A DNA stretch of 64,000 nucleotides from contig JAFISE010000003.1 of NCBI GenBank assembly GCA_022560025.1, forward strand, positions 3,262-67,261, in the 5' to 3' direction. The notes below the pieces were generated by a model. That model worked only from the letters and a program-made list of their open reading frames with translations. It searched no databases and was not told the DNA's origin. Below, one piece after another: positions 45,477-57,282 of the stretch (positions are counted from its first letter, which is position 1; every line of letters begins with the position of its first letter). This DNA comes from Stagonosporopsis chrysanthemi. Taxonomy: Eukaryota; Ascomycota; Dothideomycetes; Pleosporales; Didymellaceae. Both the position numbers and the translations under genes were made by a program.

Positions 45477-48400
45477 TTAGTATGCGCCTTCTCTTGCCAC
45501 ATACTTTTGTCCTTCAACAAAGCCGACTTCAACACCACCCCAGACCTCTCCATCAACGGTGAGTTCCAGACCCTCAATCTTTGTTGCTCCTGAATCAAGG
45601 CCCCACAGAGAGACAGCAAGATAGTTGGTGCCGTGGTAGTTCAAAATGCCTTCGGGAACCGGGTAGTTGGTCTGAGGACCAACGTTGCTCACATACTTGC
45701 CATACTGCCAACCATTGACGTACAGCTGTACCCTGTATGCAGGTACGCTCGAGCCAGAGCTGGTGCCGTTGCTGCTCGTGCCGTTTGTGAATGTGAAGCT
45801 GACGGGGATGTCCCAGCCTGTAGGGAGGTTCAGGTCAAACTCAGTTGCGAAGAACCCGATGCCAGGAGCAGGGATACCATCTACCACGGGGCCCTTGCTT
45901 GCCTTCCAGCCAGCGTCGGCGGAAAGAGCACCAGGCTGGTGCAGACCATTGCGTTCGGCGAAGAGACCGCCCTCGTTGAGCGGACCACGCGAGATGTCGA
46001 CATAGTCCTCACCGCCAAGGTTACCGGTCAGCTTCCAGGAGATATCCGACTGGCTGTGACCCGCGAGGTTGTAGTTCAATATACCACGAGGGTTCTTGCC
46101 GGTCTCAGTGCCGATAGTCCAGGTCTGGTCAAGGCCTTGGTTGTCGATGACAACGGTAAGGGTGTATTCCTTTCCGGCGGTCAGGTTGGGCAAAGTTACG
46201 GTAGAATTGCCATTCGTAGCAGCATCGTAGCCGCGCCACGACCCAAGGAACTGGTCGCCGATCCAGATGGATGAGCCGAAAGCAGAGCCACCCTGAGTCC
46301 AAGCATAGAAGCTGGTCTCGTTGCCAGTAGCCTTGAAAGTACCGCGGTAGAGCAGAGTACCAGTGTGGAAGCCGTAGTCGGAACTGTAGAGGGAGACTGG
46401 AGTAGTGAGAGGCCTCAAGGAATTGTAGGTCTTCTTCAGGTCTGCAACCTTCCATGTGCTGTCGTCGTAGTCGGCTTGAACCTCAGGTAGTGTGTCGATG
46501 TACTTCCACTCGAGCTCGCTGAGTTTGGGAACGCCAATATCAGCCTTCGGCAACTCAATGTTCCCGCTTAGGGCACCTGCCGTCGAGGCTTCTACACTGA
46601 CATCCTTTCCGTTAAAAGTGACCTTGGTGACCGACGAAGGTGCACCAATGACCTCGATGGATGTGGTTGCGTTCAGATCTCCAGTGACAGCTAGTGTGTC
46701 ACCAGTGACCTTAGCTGTACGAGTCAAGTAGCCTGCCTTGAGGATAATCGCATCAGAAGAATCGTGAGGTGCTTGATCAACAGCCCAGTAGTTGTAGGCT
46801 TCGTTACGGCTGACCATGTAAACATAGATGAAGCTATTCTCAACACCGACCTTTGCAACCTTCCTGTCGCCATCGACGTTGAAGTTCAAGACGGTGTAGC
46901 CACGTGTGGTTATGCTCTTGATGTCGCCCTCGAGTACCTCCAGGCCGGTCACAGCGATAGCCAGTTCGTGAGTCTCGCCAGGGCCTCCATACACGACAAG
47001 TACAGTCTTGTCGTCGTACTTGTGCCATGTAAAGATCTCCGCGGTCGAGTAGACAAGTGTAGTACCACCGACATCGTAGTTGCTCACGTGAATCTTGGAG
47101 TCGCGCCCGTTGAGTGTGAGCGAAGTGCCGTTCACCTGAGGAACAGTGATGTTGCCAAAAGCAGTCGTAGGAACCTTAAGCTTGTACGGGACCGATTCAA
47201 GAGTGTTGTACTTCGAGTGGCGAACAAAGTAGAAGTTGGTGGTGTTGCTTGTTGCGGGTGTGACAGTCAACGCTTGAGAGTCGGTCCATGTCGTGTTGGA
47301 AGCCTTTCCTCGAGCTGCAGTCAAGTACGCTGGGCTGACCTTGAAGAAGCTGGCCTGGAGCTTCTGTTCGGAGTACTTCTCGCGGTCTACGCGGCGGTCC
47401 TCACGGATTCTATGAATTATCGTTAGTAGTTGCATTAAGAGTCGAAGTATGTTGGGAACTCACATCGCCGCATAATCGTAGCTGGTGTAGCCACCCGGAT
47501 GACCCAGGTTACCCCAGTTAGTTCCTCCGTAGGTCATGTAGAGGTTCAGAACAGTTACGCCGAAGCTGTACAGGTTCTTGTAGAAGACACGCTCAAACGC
47601 GGCGTTGACGAGGACACCACACTTGTCAAAGCCTGGACCGCCCCAGGGGTCAAAGCTACCAGCTTGGAATTCAAGGATACTGTATGGCGTATTGGGGCTT
47701 TGCTGCTGGTGCAGTTGCTGCCAGTTTGTTGGAAGCGCCCTGTCGGGCCAAACATTCGGGTTGGCACAGTCGAAACCCAGAGGGTAACCATCGTGACCAT
47801 AAATGTCCACCACTGCTGGGTAACCAGGCGCGGTCTCGATCGGTGCATTATAGCCTTTGGGAGAGGCATCGTTTGATATCAATGGGACCACAATGCCGGC
47901 ATCGCGAAGCTGGTCCTGCACATACTGGAAGTACACCGGGTCGGGGAAAGGCTTGATGGCTGACGTGTTCTGGGTGTACTCGTTCTCAGGCTGTACAAGA
48001 ATGATCGGTCCGCCGTTGGTGATCTGTGCAGAAGCAATCTTTGCACCAACGTTCTTCATGTAGTTGTCTGTTGCGGCGAGGAAATCCGGGGCTCTCGTCC
48101 TCAGAGTGCCGTTCACTCTCTGGATCCAACCGGGAAAGCCTCCTCCCGATACTTCTGCGTTGATGTATGGACCGGGCCTGGCAATCAAATAGATGCCAGC
48201 CTCCAAGGCCGCGTCAAAGAAGGGTTGGAGATCGAAGACACCCTCCTCGCGGTACTGGCCGGGCTTGCCTTCTAGCAAAGCCCAGTCGACATAGAAAGAC
48301 ACGCCATTGTAGCCAAGAGCCTTGATCTTCTGGAAGAGATCGAGATAGAGGTCAGGTACCGGTAGACTGTCTGTAGTCAGCAACGTTGTGTCTTGATAGG

Positions 48401-48643
48401 GCACACGACTTGGTAGGGCGCACGAATTACTTACCGGTATGGATGGACCTCGCCACTGTATAGGAAGATGCGCTCGCCATTGACGAATATCGAATCCTTA
48501 TCCCAAGTCACAATGTCTTGCAGAGCCTCTCTCTTGTAGGGTGCGATCCATTGGTCAGGCTGGAAAGCAACAGCTCTTGCCGCAGTCTCAACAGCGAGGC
48601 AGGAAAGCGCGACCGCGCCACCTAGCTTCAGAATGCCCTTCAT
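45477..48643 (-). CDS. secreted GH35 beta-galactosidase (LacA-like)
   Basis: Exons (minus) 48435-48643, 47464-48366 and 45477-47409; introns 68 and 54 nt; 1,014 aa, as in fungal LacA enzymes that release terminal beta-D-galactose from plant polysaccharides and lactose. The N-terminus is a signal peptide (MKGILKLGGAVALSCLAVETAARA). The TIM barrel shows VTWDKDSIFVNGERIFLYSGEVHPYRLPVPDLY, YLIARPGPYINAEVSGGGFPGW, the acid/base motif QPENEY, and the nucleophile motif ILEFQAGSFDPWGG. TYGGTNWGNLGHPGGYTSYDYAA follows. Beta-sandwich domains with multiple N-x-T/S sites fill the C-terminal 600 residues, and late motifs such as SGPLNEGGLFAERNGLHQPG fit the family. The second join reads YDYAA|IIREDRRVD. 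Confidence 0.95.
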
Positions 48644-50157
48644 GTTGTCCGAGAAGCAGAAAGTACTCTACCCAGCTCTTCCGGGCCAGCGTCACCTTTG
48701 TACATCCGCAGACTCGGCACGCTCACCGAACCATTGGCCAATAACAAGCTCCCCGTGCCTGGCAATGACGGTACCTCGTCTGAATATTCATCCGACCCAC
48801 GGCCTTGGCCCATTTCCGCCTGTTCCTCCCCTGCACGCAAGAGCACCGCCTCGCTTCGCCGTGTAACCCGCGTAACACTAAACCCATAGCAGCCCCCGGG
48901 GGACGAATCCACCAATATCAACAGAAGGTATTTCCTCGGACGATTGCGAGCCGCGATGACGCAGGCGGGGAATCGTGGTGTCAAAACGGGTGAGCCGCTA
49001 CGGAATGGGGAATGTGGACGGGCGATCAGCGGGGTGGCGCTGGGGTAAGTGCTTGTGCGATCTTGCGAAAGCTTGGAAACGGCTGCTCCGCCCTGAGTTG
49101 GGTAAGGCATCCGCTGCAACACCGATCCTTTCGGCTTTTGACCGAGGTGTGATCACGATATCTTGATGCTGTGGTAGTAATGGTCATGATGTGCAGGCGA
49201 GCGGCCGGAGGGCAACTGTACCGCCGACCGAGTAAGTGAGGAGCAATGACATGTGATGCAGATATTGTGGAAGTGGCAGGATTTGATTTTAAGGCCTAAC
49301 ACTTGACTGCCCGTTAGGTACGCTGTAATCGACCAAAAGCCAGCAGAAGCTGGATTTTTACTGTTGATGCATCAGCAAAGGCCCACGAGAAGCGATTTGA
49401 TTTGCTCGGAACATTGACGCAGTTGGTTTACGGTGCTTGTTCGGTGATACCGCCATATCCAATCTCAGCTAAGAAACCGTGTGTGGAGTTCAATTTGTGA
49501 CGCACTTCTTTGTGCAGCCTTGGATGGAATGTCGTTCTCCATCCCGTCTGTAACCTACACTTCTTGCAAACCTTCCTAACTAAGCAAGTTCGGGACTTGC
49601 AGAAACGAATCAATTGGTTGTGCGTAACTTATTCTGTCGGTGTGTAACTTCAGTTGAACATAGATCAGCCCCAGTTATTATTGTACACGCTCGATCAGTA
49701 ATCCACACTCATCCATCCAGAGCTTTCCCGATGAGGCAATGTCGCGTTTCGCAGAAACTGGCCAGTTAATTTGAGTCGAACATGAATCAGCTTCAGTTGC
49801 ACGAGAAAGCAGCAATCTACACTCATCCAGAGCTTTCCCAATCAGGCAGTTTGGAAATCTGTGCAAGTCGGTTTAGTATCGTAAGTAGCCTTCCCACTGC
49901 TCTCCGGGAGGAGCGTGTTTGCACGAGCCATTCGCGGCCAACTGGCAAGACTAGTTTGCCGGACAGAAAAATGGCTTCATTGCTCGGTTGATGCTGCCTG
50001 CGCGAAGGAACCGTTAGGTTGGACATCAGGTGGAAGTCATCGACCATAACCACACGCAAGATAACACAAACAAAGCTCTTGATATACCCGCTTTAAACCT
50101 CCTCTCTCGTACAGGAGTCGTGAGCAAGACAAAGAAAAAGAAGGGAAAAAAAATATG
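48644..50157. other. 1.5-kb intergenic region
   Basis: No supported gene. It includes the GH35 promoter at the left and a degenerate direct duplication (listed separately) near 49.7 kb. Open frames are short and not protein-like. Confidence 0.45.
49655..49851. repeat. imperfect direct repeat, two copies offset by about 121 bp
   Basis: Copy 1 spans about 49655-49741 and copy 2 about 49777-49851. Both start GAACAT..ATCAGC..CAGTT and end with the near-identical block ACTCATCC..AGAGCTTTCCC and AGGCA. The copies have diverged by substitutions and by a short indel. They may be relics of a local duplication or of a repeat element. Confidence 0.7.
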
Positions 50158-50259
50158 CGACACCTGTGTGATTCGAACACACGCTCCCGAAGGAATTGGC
50201 TCGCTTTGTTCAAAGAGAACTATAGCAGGCCAACGCGTTAACCACTCCGCCAAAGTGCC
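50158..50259 (-). tRNA. tRNA-Ser (anticodon GCU), with intron
   Basis: On the minus strand, GGCACTT (50253-50259) pairs with AGGTGTC (50159-50165), with one or two G-U pairs, forming the acceptor stem; the discriminator is at 50158. The D-arm has GGCGGAGTGGTTAACGC. The anticodon stem TTGGC/GCCAA encloses CTGCTA, giving anticodon GCT (reads AGC/AGT serine codons), followed by an intron of about 21 nt. The long variable arm (TTCC..GGAG), as in serine tRNAs, is followed by T-stem GTGTG/CACAC with loop TTCGAAT. Folded by eye only. Intron ends are approximate. Confidence 0.93.
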
Positions 50260-50972
50260 GAAGGTTTGATGGTTGATGGGATGAATGACAAACTGTATCG
50301 TACATAATCTGAAATTTGCAACGTGCGGGGCCGGTGCGCAAGATCATTGAGCGACGCTGTGCGGACGGCACGATGGTCGATGGAAGCTTGTGGGCCGCAC
50401 TTGTTCAGGGGAGTGAGTATGGAAAAGGCACAGGTCCCTGTTTGTAGAGCATCAGGCGTGGATGTAGTGAGGTGTGAAGGTTTCAAGGGTCGCGGGAAAA
50501 TTGCGAAGGCGCCACGAGCAACTCGGCGGACTTACCGTGGCGGCGCCGCAGCTTACCATGGTACTGCGCCTGTCACGAAGAAGCTCGTTCCTTTTTTGAG
50601 CGATTGTTCGTGGGAACAATGGGTGCCTAAGTTGGCTACAACTTCCACAACAAACTCGCCGAATCTCTTTTGCGCAGACATGTAGAGTTCACTACTCTGT
50701 ACTCACGAGTTTAAATCGTATTCTGCAGTGATTATAGCGCGCACAGAGGATGTACTGAGGGTAGCATGTAAAATCGATCGGCCAAAAGAAACGAGCTCCT
50801 TCATAAACCACGACTGTACAGTGCAGCTGCCTGGGACGATGGTTGTCTGCTTTGAGTCGTACACGAACAAGTATAGCAGTCCGTCTTGATTGGGAGTAAT
50901 GAGGCTGTATCTTCGACAAGCCGATATTTGTATGTTACATGCTATCAATCTACACTTGTCTTTCCACCTCAC
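50260..50972. other. intergenic, downstream of the mitochondrial-protein gene
   Basis: No supported gene. Open frames on both strands are short and unlike known proteins. Should include the tRNA's upstream flank and the 3' end of the gene at 50973. Confidence 0.45.
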
Positions 50973-52280
50973 TTATCGTCCTGGGTTCATGCCAGGAAGC
51001 AATTCGGCCTTGTCGAGGACCATGCCTCTCAGCAAGCACAGCTGCCTCAGACCCTCCCACTCCTCGCCCTCCTCATCACCTCTTTTCCACAGCTCCTTGA
51101 AACCCCACGCGCACGCTATCCGGTCAAGCGCCGCACGCTCGTCAGCCCGGACATAGCGGTCTAAGAGCGGCACACCGGGTCGCCAAACGACGCGATCGTG
51201 GTCGTCGTTGTAGGTGGTGAGCGCAACGAAGCCCAGTGTGCCGGTGCACATGACGTACGTGCTGATGCCGGCGAAGGCGTACATCTTGAATGTCCACGGG
51301 TCGATGAAGCCGCTGTATACGGACAGTTCCTGGGCGATCATGTAGATGGCGAGAGGGGTCATGGCAGCCAGTACGCCGGGGATGCCCATCTTGGTGAGCT
51401 TGCGGTGCCGTATCCAGGCCGGTGCACGGTAGGTGTGATCCACGACGGCAAGGGCGAGCGAGATGTCTTTGGCCTCGATGGCGGCTGTGAGGGACTCCTC
51501 GGCGAGTTCGGCGGGGATGGCCTGCGATGCGGCTTTGGGCGTGGGGTTCGTGAACTTTGGTGGAGAGGAGCCTTCTTGAGGAACAGGCTTGTTGGCGTAG
51601 AGATAGAGGATCTCGGGTATGGCGTGCGCGCGGCTGAGCAGGCGTTGCAGGTGAATGTAGATCTTGAGGGCGTTGGGCCCAATGAAGACGGTGGGGTGCT
51701 TGAGGAGGCCTTCGGCGAGTTTGGAGAGGTATGTTGGTGTTGGCAGCTCGTTGAGGCCGAGCGGCTTCGTGTATGTCTTCTTCTGCTTTGGTGCGTCTTC
51801 ACTGCTCAGCCCAGACAGTATGGCGCCAGCTGAGCTCTGTCTGATGGTGGCTTTGGTAGGCGGTGGTTGCCGTGACCGGATGGCTATCGCAGACTGCGCA
51901 ATCTCCTCTATGCCCTCCAGAACATCGCATATGGTCTGCTCAGATTCCACCCTATTCGAGTCGAAGATGGCCCTGATCTGCGCCTCGACCTCTGCAAGCC
52001 GCGTCTTCACGGCAGCGATCGAGTCGGATGTGGCCTGTGGGCTGACAACAGCGTCTGCAAAGTCGGCCTGGTCGACATTTCGCCAGCTGGTCTGGATGCG
52101 ACGCGCGGATATCCGGGGCAGGGCAGGCTGTGTCCGCGCAGTTTGCCTGCGCACCGAGGGGGGTTTCAGGGCCGCGGCAGTCAGGAAGGCTCGCCGCGAC
52201 ACGGGCTGCTGCAGGATGTAGTCGCACAATTGGCACACTGGCCGCGACGGGGCGCGCAGGGGCAGGCTCCCGGGCTTCAT
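50973..52280 (-). CDS. predicted mitochondrial membrane protein of unknown function
   Basis: Single exon, 435 aa from ATG 52280 (MKPGSLPLRAPSRPV). I do not recognise a named family. The first 70 residues are rich in Arg, Ser and Ala and lack acidic residues, as in a mitochondrial presequence. A short heptad-like segment (residues about 90-115, TRLAEVEAQIRAIF) follows. The middle has helical repeats (YLSKLAEGLLKHPTVFIGPNALKIYIHLQRLL). Two hydrophobic segments at residues about 320-345 (IPGVLAAMTPLAIYMIAQEL) and 355-380 (MYAFAGISTYVMCTGTLGFVAL) are probable membrane spans. Role and partners are unknown. Divergent from the verprolin gene over 242 bp. Confidence 0.75.
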   Translation of the reverse strand: MKPGSLPLRAPSRPVCQLCDYILQQPVSRRAFLTAAALKPPSVRRQTARTQPALPRISARRIQTSWRNVDQADFADAVVSPQATSDSIAAVKTRLAEVEAQIRAIFDSNRVESEQTICDVLEGIEEIAQSAIAIRSRQPPPTKATIRQSSAGAILSGLSSEDAPKQKKTYTKPLGLNELPTPTYLSKLAEGLLKHPTVFIGPNALKIYIHLQRLLSRAHAIPEILYLYANKPVPQEGSSPPKFTNPTPKAASQAIPAELAEESLTAAIEAKDISLALAVVDHTYRAPAWIRHRKLTKMGIPGVLAAMTPLAIYMIAQELSVYSGFIDPWTFKMYAFAGISTYVMCTGTLGFVALTTYNDDHDRVVWRPGVPLLDRYVRADERAALDRIACAWGFKELWKRGDEEGEEWEGLRQLCLLRGMVLDKAELLPGMNPGR

Positions 52281-52522
52281 GGTGGTTGGCGAGCTGTGGT
52301 GTGGACTGCGGTTCAGTTCCGAGCAGTGACGAAGCGCGCGGTCGTTGCCAAGCGGCTGGCAGCAGCTCGAGTGACGAATGCCTTGGAACCCAACCACAAA
52401 CACGACACACCCAGCACGCCGAGACACGCGGCCCAGGCAGCAGGAACCCGCCGAATTGCTCGACCCATACCCACGAAAGAACAGGACATCCATCGCGCCA
52501 GCAAGCGGACACATACAGCACG
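52281..52522. promoter_or_regulatory. compact divergent promoter, mitochondrial gene / VRP1
   Basis: Only 242 bp separate the two start codons, so the two genes must share a compact bidirectional promoter. I see no defined motif. Confidence 0.45.
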
Positions 52523-54088
52523 ATGCCTGGCCCTCCCCCTCCCCCTCCCCCAATGCCACCGATGGGACGAGGCGCTGGAGGACCGCCGCCACCCCCTCCG
52601 ATGCCGGGAATGAAGGCGCCAGGAGCAAAGCCGCCTTCTGGCGCAGGCAGGGTGCGTCTCGCCTCCTCGTACAGCCATGGCACATGTCCGCGTGGTCTGG
52701 CACCAGCCTAGCACGGGGCCTCAGCTGACGTATGATAGGGAGCATTGCTGGGCGACATCACCAAAGGAACAAGGTTGAAGAAGACGGTAGTCAACGATCG
52801 ATCGGCGCCACAGGTTGGGAAAGTCAAAGATGCTGCACCGGCAATTGGAGGCGCGCCGCCCGTCCCCGGCATGGGAAGGCCCCCTGCACCACCTGGAGGG
52901 CTTGCGCCGCCCGTCCCTGGAGGAGGAAACCGAGCGAGGAGCAATAGCGACACCGGCGGAGACAGTGCCATGGCTGCGCCGCCGCAGCTAGGCGGACTGT
53001 TCGCCGGCGGCATGCCCAAGTTGAGGAAGTCGGGAGGTGTGAACACAGGCGCGGACACCAAGTCGCCGTACATGTCAGACCCAGAGACACGAAGCTCGGT
53101 GCCAACACCACCACGAGCAGCCGCACCGAAACCGCCTGGCGCCCCTCCCCCTCCACCAGGGGGCGCCCCTCCAGCACCACCTCCAGCACCACCAGTGCCT
53201 GGCACAAGACCGCCGCTCAAGCCCGTTGGCTCCCTGGCCTCGAGCATAAGCGGCAAGCCAAAACCGCCTCCACCGATTGGCAAGAAGCCACCAATGCCAC
53301 CTCCTTCGTCTCGAAAGCCGTCAGGCATGGCTCCTCCACCACCATCAGCGTCACCCGCTCGAGCGCCGCCGATCCCAGGGGGCGCACCGCCTGCTCCTCC
53401 CCCGCCTCCACCACCCTCTTCAACACCCTCCGCGCCACCGCCGCCACCTCCTGGTGTTGTTCCTCCAGCGCCCCCACCGCCACCGCCGCCGTCAGCAGCA
53501 CCTCGAGCTCCTTCGCGATCAACGCCTCCTCCTCCACCCTCTGCACCGCCGAGCAGACCACAGGACGACGAGGACTACGACCCATACCGCTACGATAGCT
53601 CGCGATCGCGATCCCCCTCGATACCCGCACCTCCACCACCGACAAACGGACACACACCGTCACTTGCAGAACAGGCTGCACGAAATGCATTTGGCCAAGG
53701 CCGCCTCTCACCTGCGGCACCTCCCCCCCCACCACCCCCTGGCACAGCGCCAACCCCCCCGCCCCCGCCAATGTCCGCACCTACACCGCCGCCCCCACCT
53801 CCAAGTGTCCCCCCCAGTCGACCTGCATCACAAGCGCCATCGCGAACGACCGTGGACGCGAGCATGTATACACTCTCGAATGGCGGTTCAAATCTGAAGA
53901 GTCCCACAGGCACAATAAGTGGAGGCTCGCCGGGACAGAAGGGCAAGGTTATGCCCATACACGATCTGCGTTGGAGATTCCAGCCGGAGAACTCGTTCCC
54001 CGCGCCGAGACCGTTCATAGGAGGCCAGAAGCGCTATCGCGCTGGGCGAGGAAGCAGTGTGCCGCTAGACCTGAGCGCGTATGAATAG
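52523..54088 (+). CDS. VRP1: verprolin / WIP-like actin regulator with WH2 domain
   Basis: Exons 52523-52651 and 52739-54088, intron 87 nt; 492 aa. Verprolin/WIP proteins bind monomeric actin through an N-terminal WH2 motif and link Las17/WASP to actin patches. The WH2 spans the exon join: GAGR|GALLGDITKGTRLKKTVV at residues about 40-60. Polyproline runs (PPPPPPP) fill residues 1-390 and can bind SH3 domains and profilin. The C-terminus carries IHDLRWRFQPENSFPAPRPF, the WASP-binding WIP/verprolin motif. A simple-sequence composition of Pro about 35-40% makes opposite-strand open frames long; those are shadows. Confidence 0.93.
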
Positions 54089-54820
54089 GACAGTAAGCGC
54101 GAGCGAAGGCGTGGCGAGAATGTTAGATCCAAGAAGAAGGGATGATGGGTGTGGTTGTGTATATTGATATCATTGCTAGGGTAGACGGATGGCGTGAGTG
54201 CAAGCTTGACAGACAGTGCGGATTAGCCGTCGTGTTGAGGCGAACGGAATCAAGAACGTGAACTTCTCCGCACATGCACAAGATGTGATGATGTCCTCTG
54301 TTAATGATACATTCACACATGCAACGACGGACGCGCTTTGGAGTGCTTCCGAAATTGTCATCCACGCGCCCTGCACTTCTTACACACCGTGTCCTACGTC
54401 TTGTGAACTCTTCCCGGCCGTCGTCAGCCGGTCTTGCGGCTTTGGGGACTGTGAGTAAACCACTTGTCCCAACGGAGCGTCGCTCGAGCCATTCTATGAG
54501 GCGGCGGTGCTGGTGCTGTCCTATCCGCTCTTTCTTCACGCATCAGAAGAGACTTATCGTGGTAGAGGCGTTGTCCGTGTTCGTAACAGCTGCTTTCTCG
54601 CAGATCTATGTAGCCCCTTCAGTATGGTTATGGTCCCGTTCGTATCTTCAGAACACCGCGAAAGCGTGGGTTTGCGAAACGACTGTCGATCGGACGTGTG
54701 TGGTGCGACACAGTCAAGTGTTCGGCGTTGGCATCGAGTAGCTCGCCTGCTGCTGCTCGGGCGCGACACTGCTTGTGCAAGTCAACGACACGATGGCGCA
54801 CAAACATCTCCCAATGCGAC
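54089..54820. other. intergenic between convergent genes
   Basis: Contains 3' ends of VRP1 and the Zn2Cys6 gene. Open frames on both strands are chance-like. No RNA or repeat recognised. Confidence 0.45.
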
Positions 54821-57282
54821 TCACCCTCCCGGCATGAAGTTCAGACCGCTCTCCATCCCACCTCCCATGTCGTTGTTCACGCCGCCACTCATGTCCCACC
54901 AGTCCTCGTTCCAATTCCGGCCTAGGAAGTCGTTTTCCATTGCGCGCACGAACCCAAGCGGATCGGGGTCGCCGTCCAACGTCATTGGAAAGTCGGGGAT
55001 CGTATCGAAAGCCAGTGGGTCAAGATCTGGCATGGCGAACGTGGTGTTCACGGTGCTGGGCTGCTGTTGTGTGCCGTTGGAATCGCCGGGCTGTCCTGCT
55101 GGAGAGCTGGGTCTCCTACGGCGGCTGTCTTGTATTGTCCGCGAGACTTTGTTGAGGGCTTTGATGGTCTTGGTGAAGGGTTTTAGGTCCGATTGGAACG
55201 TTTTACCCGAGTCTTCCATGGCGTCGGCAAGGCGCTCGAGCTGGCAGACGTCTTCTTCGTACTCATTAGGGTCAGTGCAGGCCATGACGTACTCGTAGAG
55301 TGTGAAGACTGCGCAGAAGGGGTAAAAGTTGAGGAAGCTGTGTCGATGAGTCAACAGAGTCCGTGAAAAATACTTGAAAGAAGCCGACTTGGGCATTGGT
55401 GAGGATGAGTTGACTTGGTTTGTGGCACACCGAGACATGCTAGGTGACCAACCCACAGCAAATCAATAGGGATTGAGCTTGCCAAAGGAAACATGTGATG
55501 AACTCACTGAATGAAGTAATTCTCGGGGATAGGCTTGTCTCGATTGACTGCGTCGTTCTGGTCAACGTCAAGCAGAATGCAGACAATCTTTCTGGCCGCG
55601 CGTATGGTCTGGCCATCTACAGTGTCAATCTTGTCGATTCGATTGGCCAGCCTCTTCAGCCCGACGATAACAGCGTAGATGTTCATGATATGATCAGCGG
55701 CAACACAACGAGTCAGAAAATTGGCGGTCTTGTCGTTCATGGTAGCCTCCATCTTCCACTCCGCAATGGTAGCTTCGAGTTTGAGGCAGCATTCATCCAC
55801 ATCGCGGGAAACACTCAGCCCTCGACGACTGGCCTCGTCGATTATGTTAATTTGCTCGACCGCCCGAGATGTGAAACTTATCCAAACGCATATCAGCATG
55901 ACTTGAGTGGGTTCCGGATGCAAATTCACCCGGTTGAGAACAGATGGCGGCCGGACTTTCCTTGGGTCCCATCGTATCTGCACCCATGTCAGTCAGAACC
56001 TTTGGTGAAGCTACGTGGATACCCCCAGGCCCTGGAATGCTTGAGGGGGTCTAGAACGTATGTACATACCAATGCGGGTTTGGACCAGAAAAGCCGGAAC
56101 AGACAATCGGTCGACAGAACCTGCCAGAATAAGTATCTGGCCTGCTCTCTCTCCTGTTCTTCCTCAATCGTCTTAGGTGGAATGACATCCAATTGGTCTA
56201 TCTCCTTGCTCTTAATGTATTGGCAACCTTTCAAGTGAAATCTCCAGGCAAGTTGGTAGTCTAGATTGTTGACTGCGACCCAAGCACTGATAGCTGCTGT
56301 GTACCCATCTAAATCTGTTCCGGTGGGGGCTTCCAGCCAAGCAGGAACGTGCTCAAGCGCTTTCAAATACGCAGTGTGCGCGAGCGCCTTTCCGGGACCA
56401 CGCGATTGGGTCAGGCCATAATGAATTGCTGCATAGTACATTACGTGAATTCCAGCATCGATGTTGACATACGGCGAGCCAACTACGTAAGGAAGCGACC
56501 GTAGAAGGCTGAAATCGAAGGCAGTCGTGAAGACTCCTGGTACCACTAGCGTATCCATCATTGCGAAGAATGCTTCAATGCATTGTGTCGCTTCTTCGGG
56601 CGTAATCGTCAAACTGACCTTCCTTTGAGTAAGATCAGATCGAAGCCTTAGCTTGCCGAGATCTTCGAGCGCGTCATTCAGTGCAGACATATCGGTGTCA
56701 ATCTGCGGCGTCGGTGTGCTGATCGGGGTGGTTTGAGATTGGAATTGTCTCTTCGTATCAGTAGCCATCTGGTAAATCCAAGAGGGTTCGCCGCTGTCCG
56801 TTGCCTGAAGCTCAAGGGCAGGAGCCACATTGGAAGTAGGCTCCTGATCTACGACATCCGGCGTAGACTTAGTCAATGATGTTGAGGGTGAGGGCGATTG
56901 CTGGGGTATAAGGTCCACACGGGTGTGAGCCGAACTAATCTGCCTCTCAAGCAGCTCGAGCCGCTGGTTCAGTGACGCGGCCGCAATTCTCTGTTGTGCG
57001 AGCCGAGGTCGTTGACGTCGTTCGACATACTGGCACTCAGTCTTTGCTGTGACACATTGATGACAGATAGGTTCAGCTTTATCACATTTGATCTAACTCT
57101 CGTCAGCACCGAACGCTAATCTTGGCCGATCAGGAGAGTGCCAGGGTCACGAGATCAATGCTGCAGCTGAGTATCCGACAGAAACATACCTTCTTGCGCT
57201 TACAACGCAGACACTAGAGCCAATCAGTGTGAGCCCTGGAGAAACTGTAATGCGGATTGCCTACAGCAAGCTTCATAACCAT
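54821..57282 (-). CDS. Zn2Cys6 transcription factor next to a PDR transporter
   Basis: Five exons (minus): 57265-57282, 57190-57213, 56070-57092, 55508-55977 and 54821-55337; about 683 aa. Exon 1 gives only MVMKLA; exon 2 CLRCKRKK; exon 3 begins IKCDKAEPICHQC, so the Cys6 cluster (CLRCKRKKIKCDKAEPICHQCVTAKTEC) is split by an intron. An in-frame TGA just upstream of ATG 57282 supports the start. A short coiled coil follows (LNQRLELLERQIS, residues about 60-75). The helical middle region is fungal TF domain-like, with AFFAMMDTLVVPGVF, LAWRFHLKGCQYI and ARYLFWQVLSTDCLFRLFWSKPAL. The C-terminal 120 residues are acidic and Asn/Gly-rich (NWNEDWWDMSGG), a likely activation region. It is divergent from the ABC transporter at 57878. 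Confidence 0.88.

Noticed and set aside
45633..47426. Long plus-strand frames opposite the GH35 gene
   Set aside because: Shadows of the strongly supported beta-galactosidase on the minus strand.
52708..53780. Long minus-strand frames opposite verprolin
   Set aside because: Caused by the Pro-rich, GC-rich coding strand; the plus frame has WH2 and WIP motifs.
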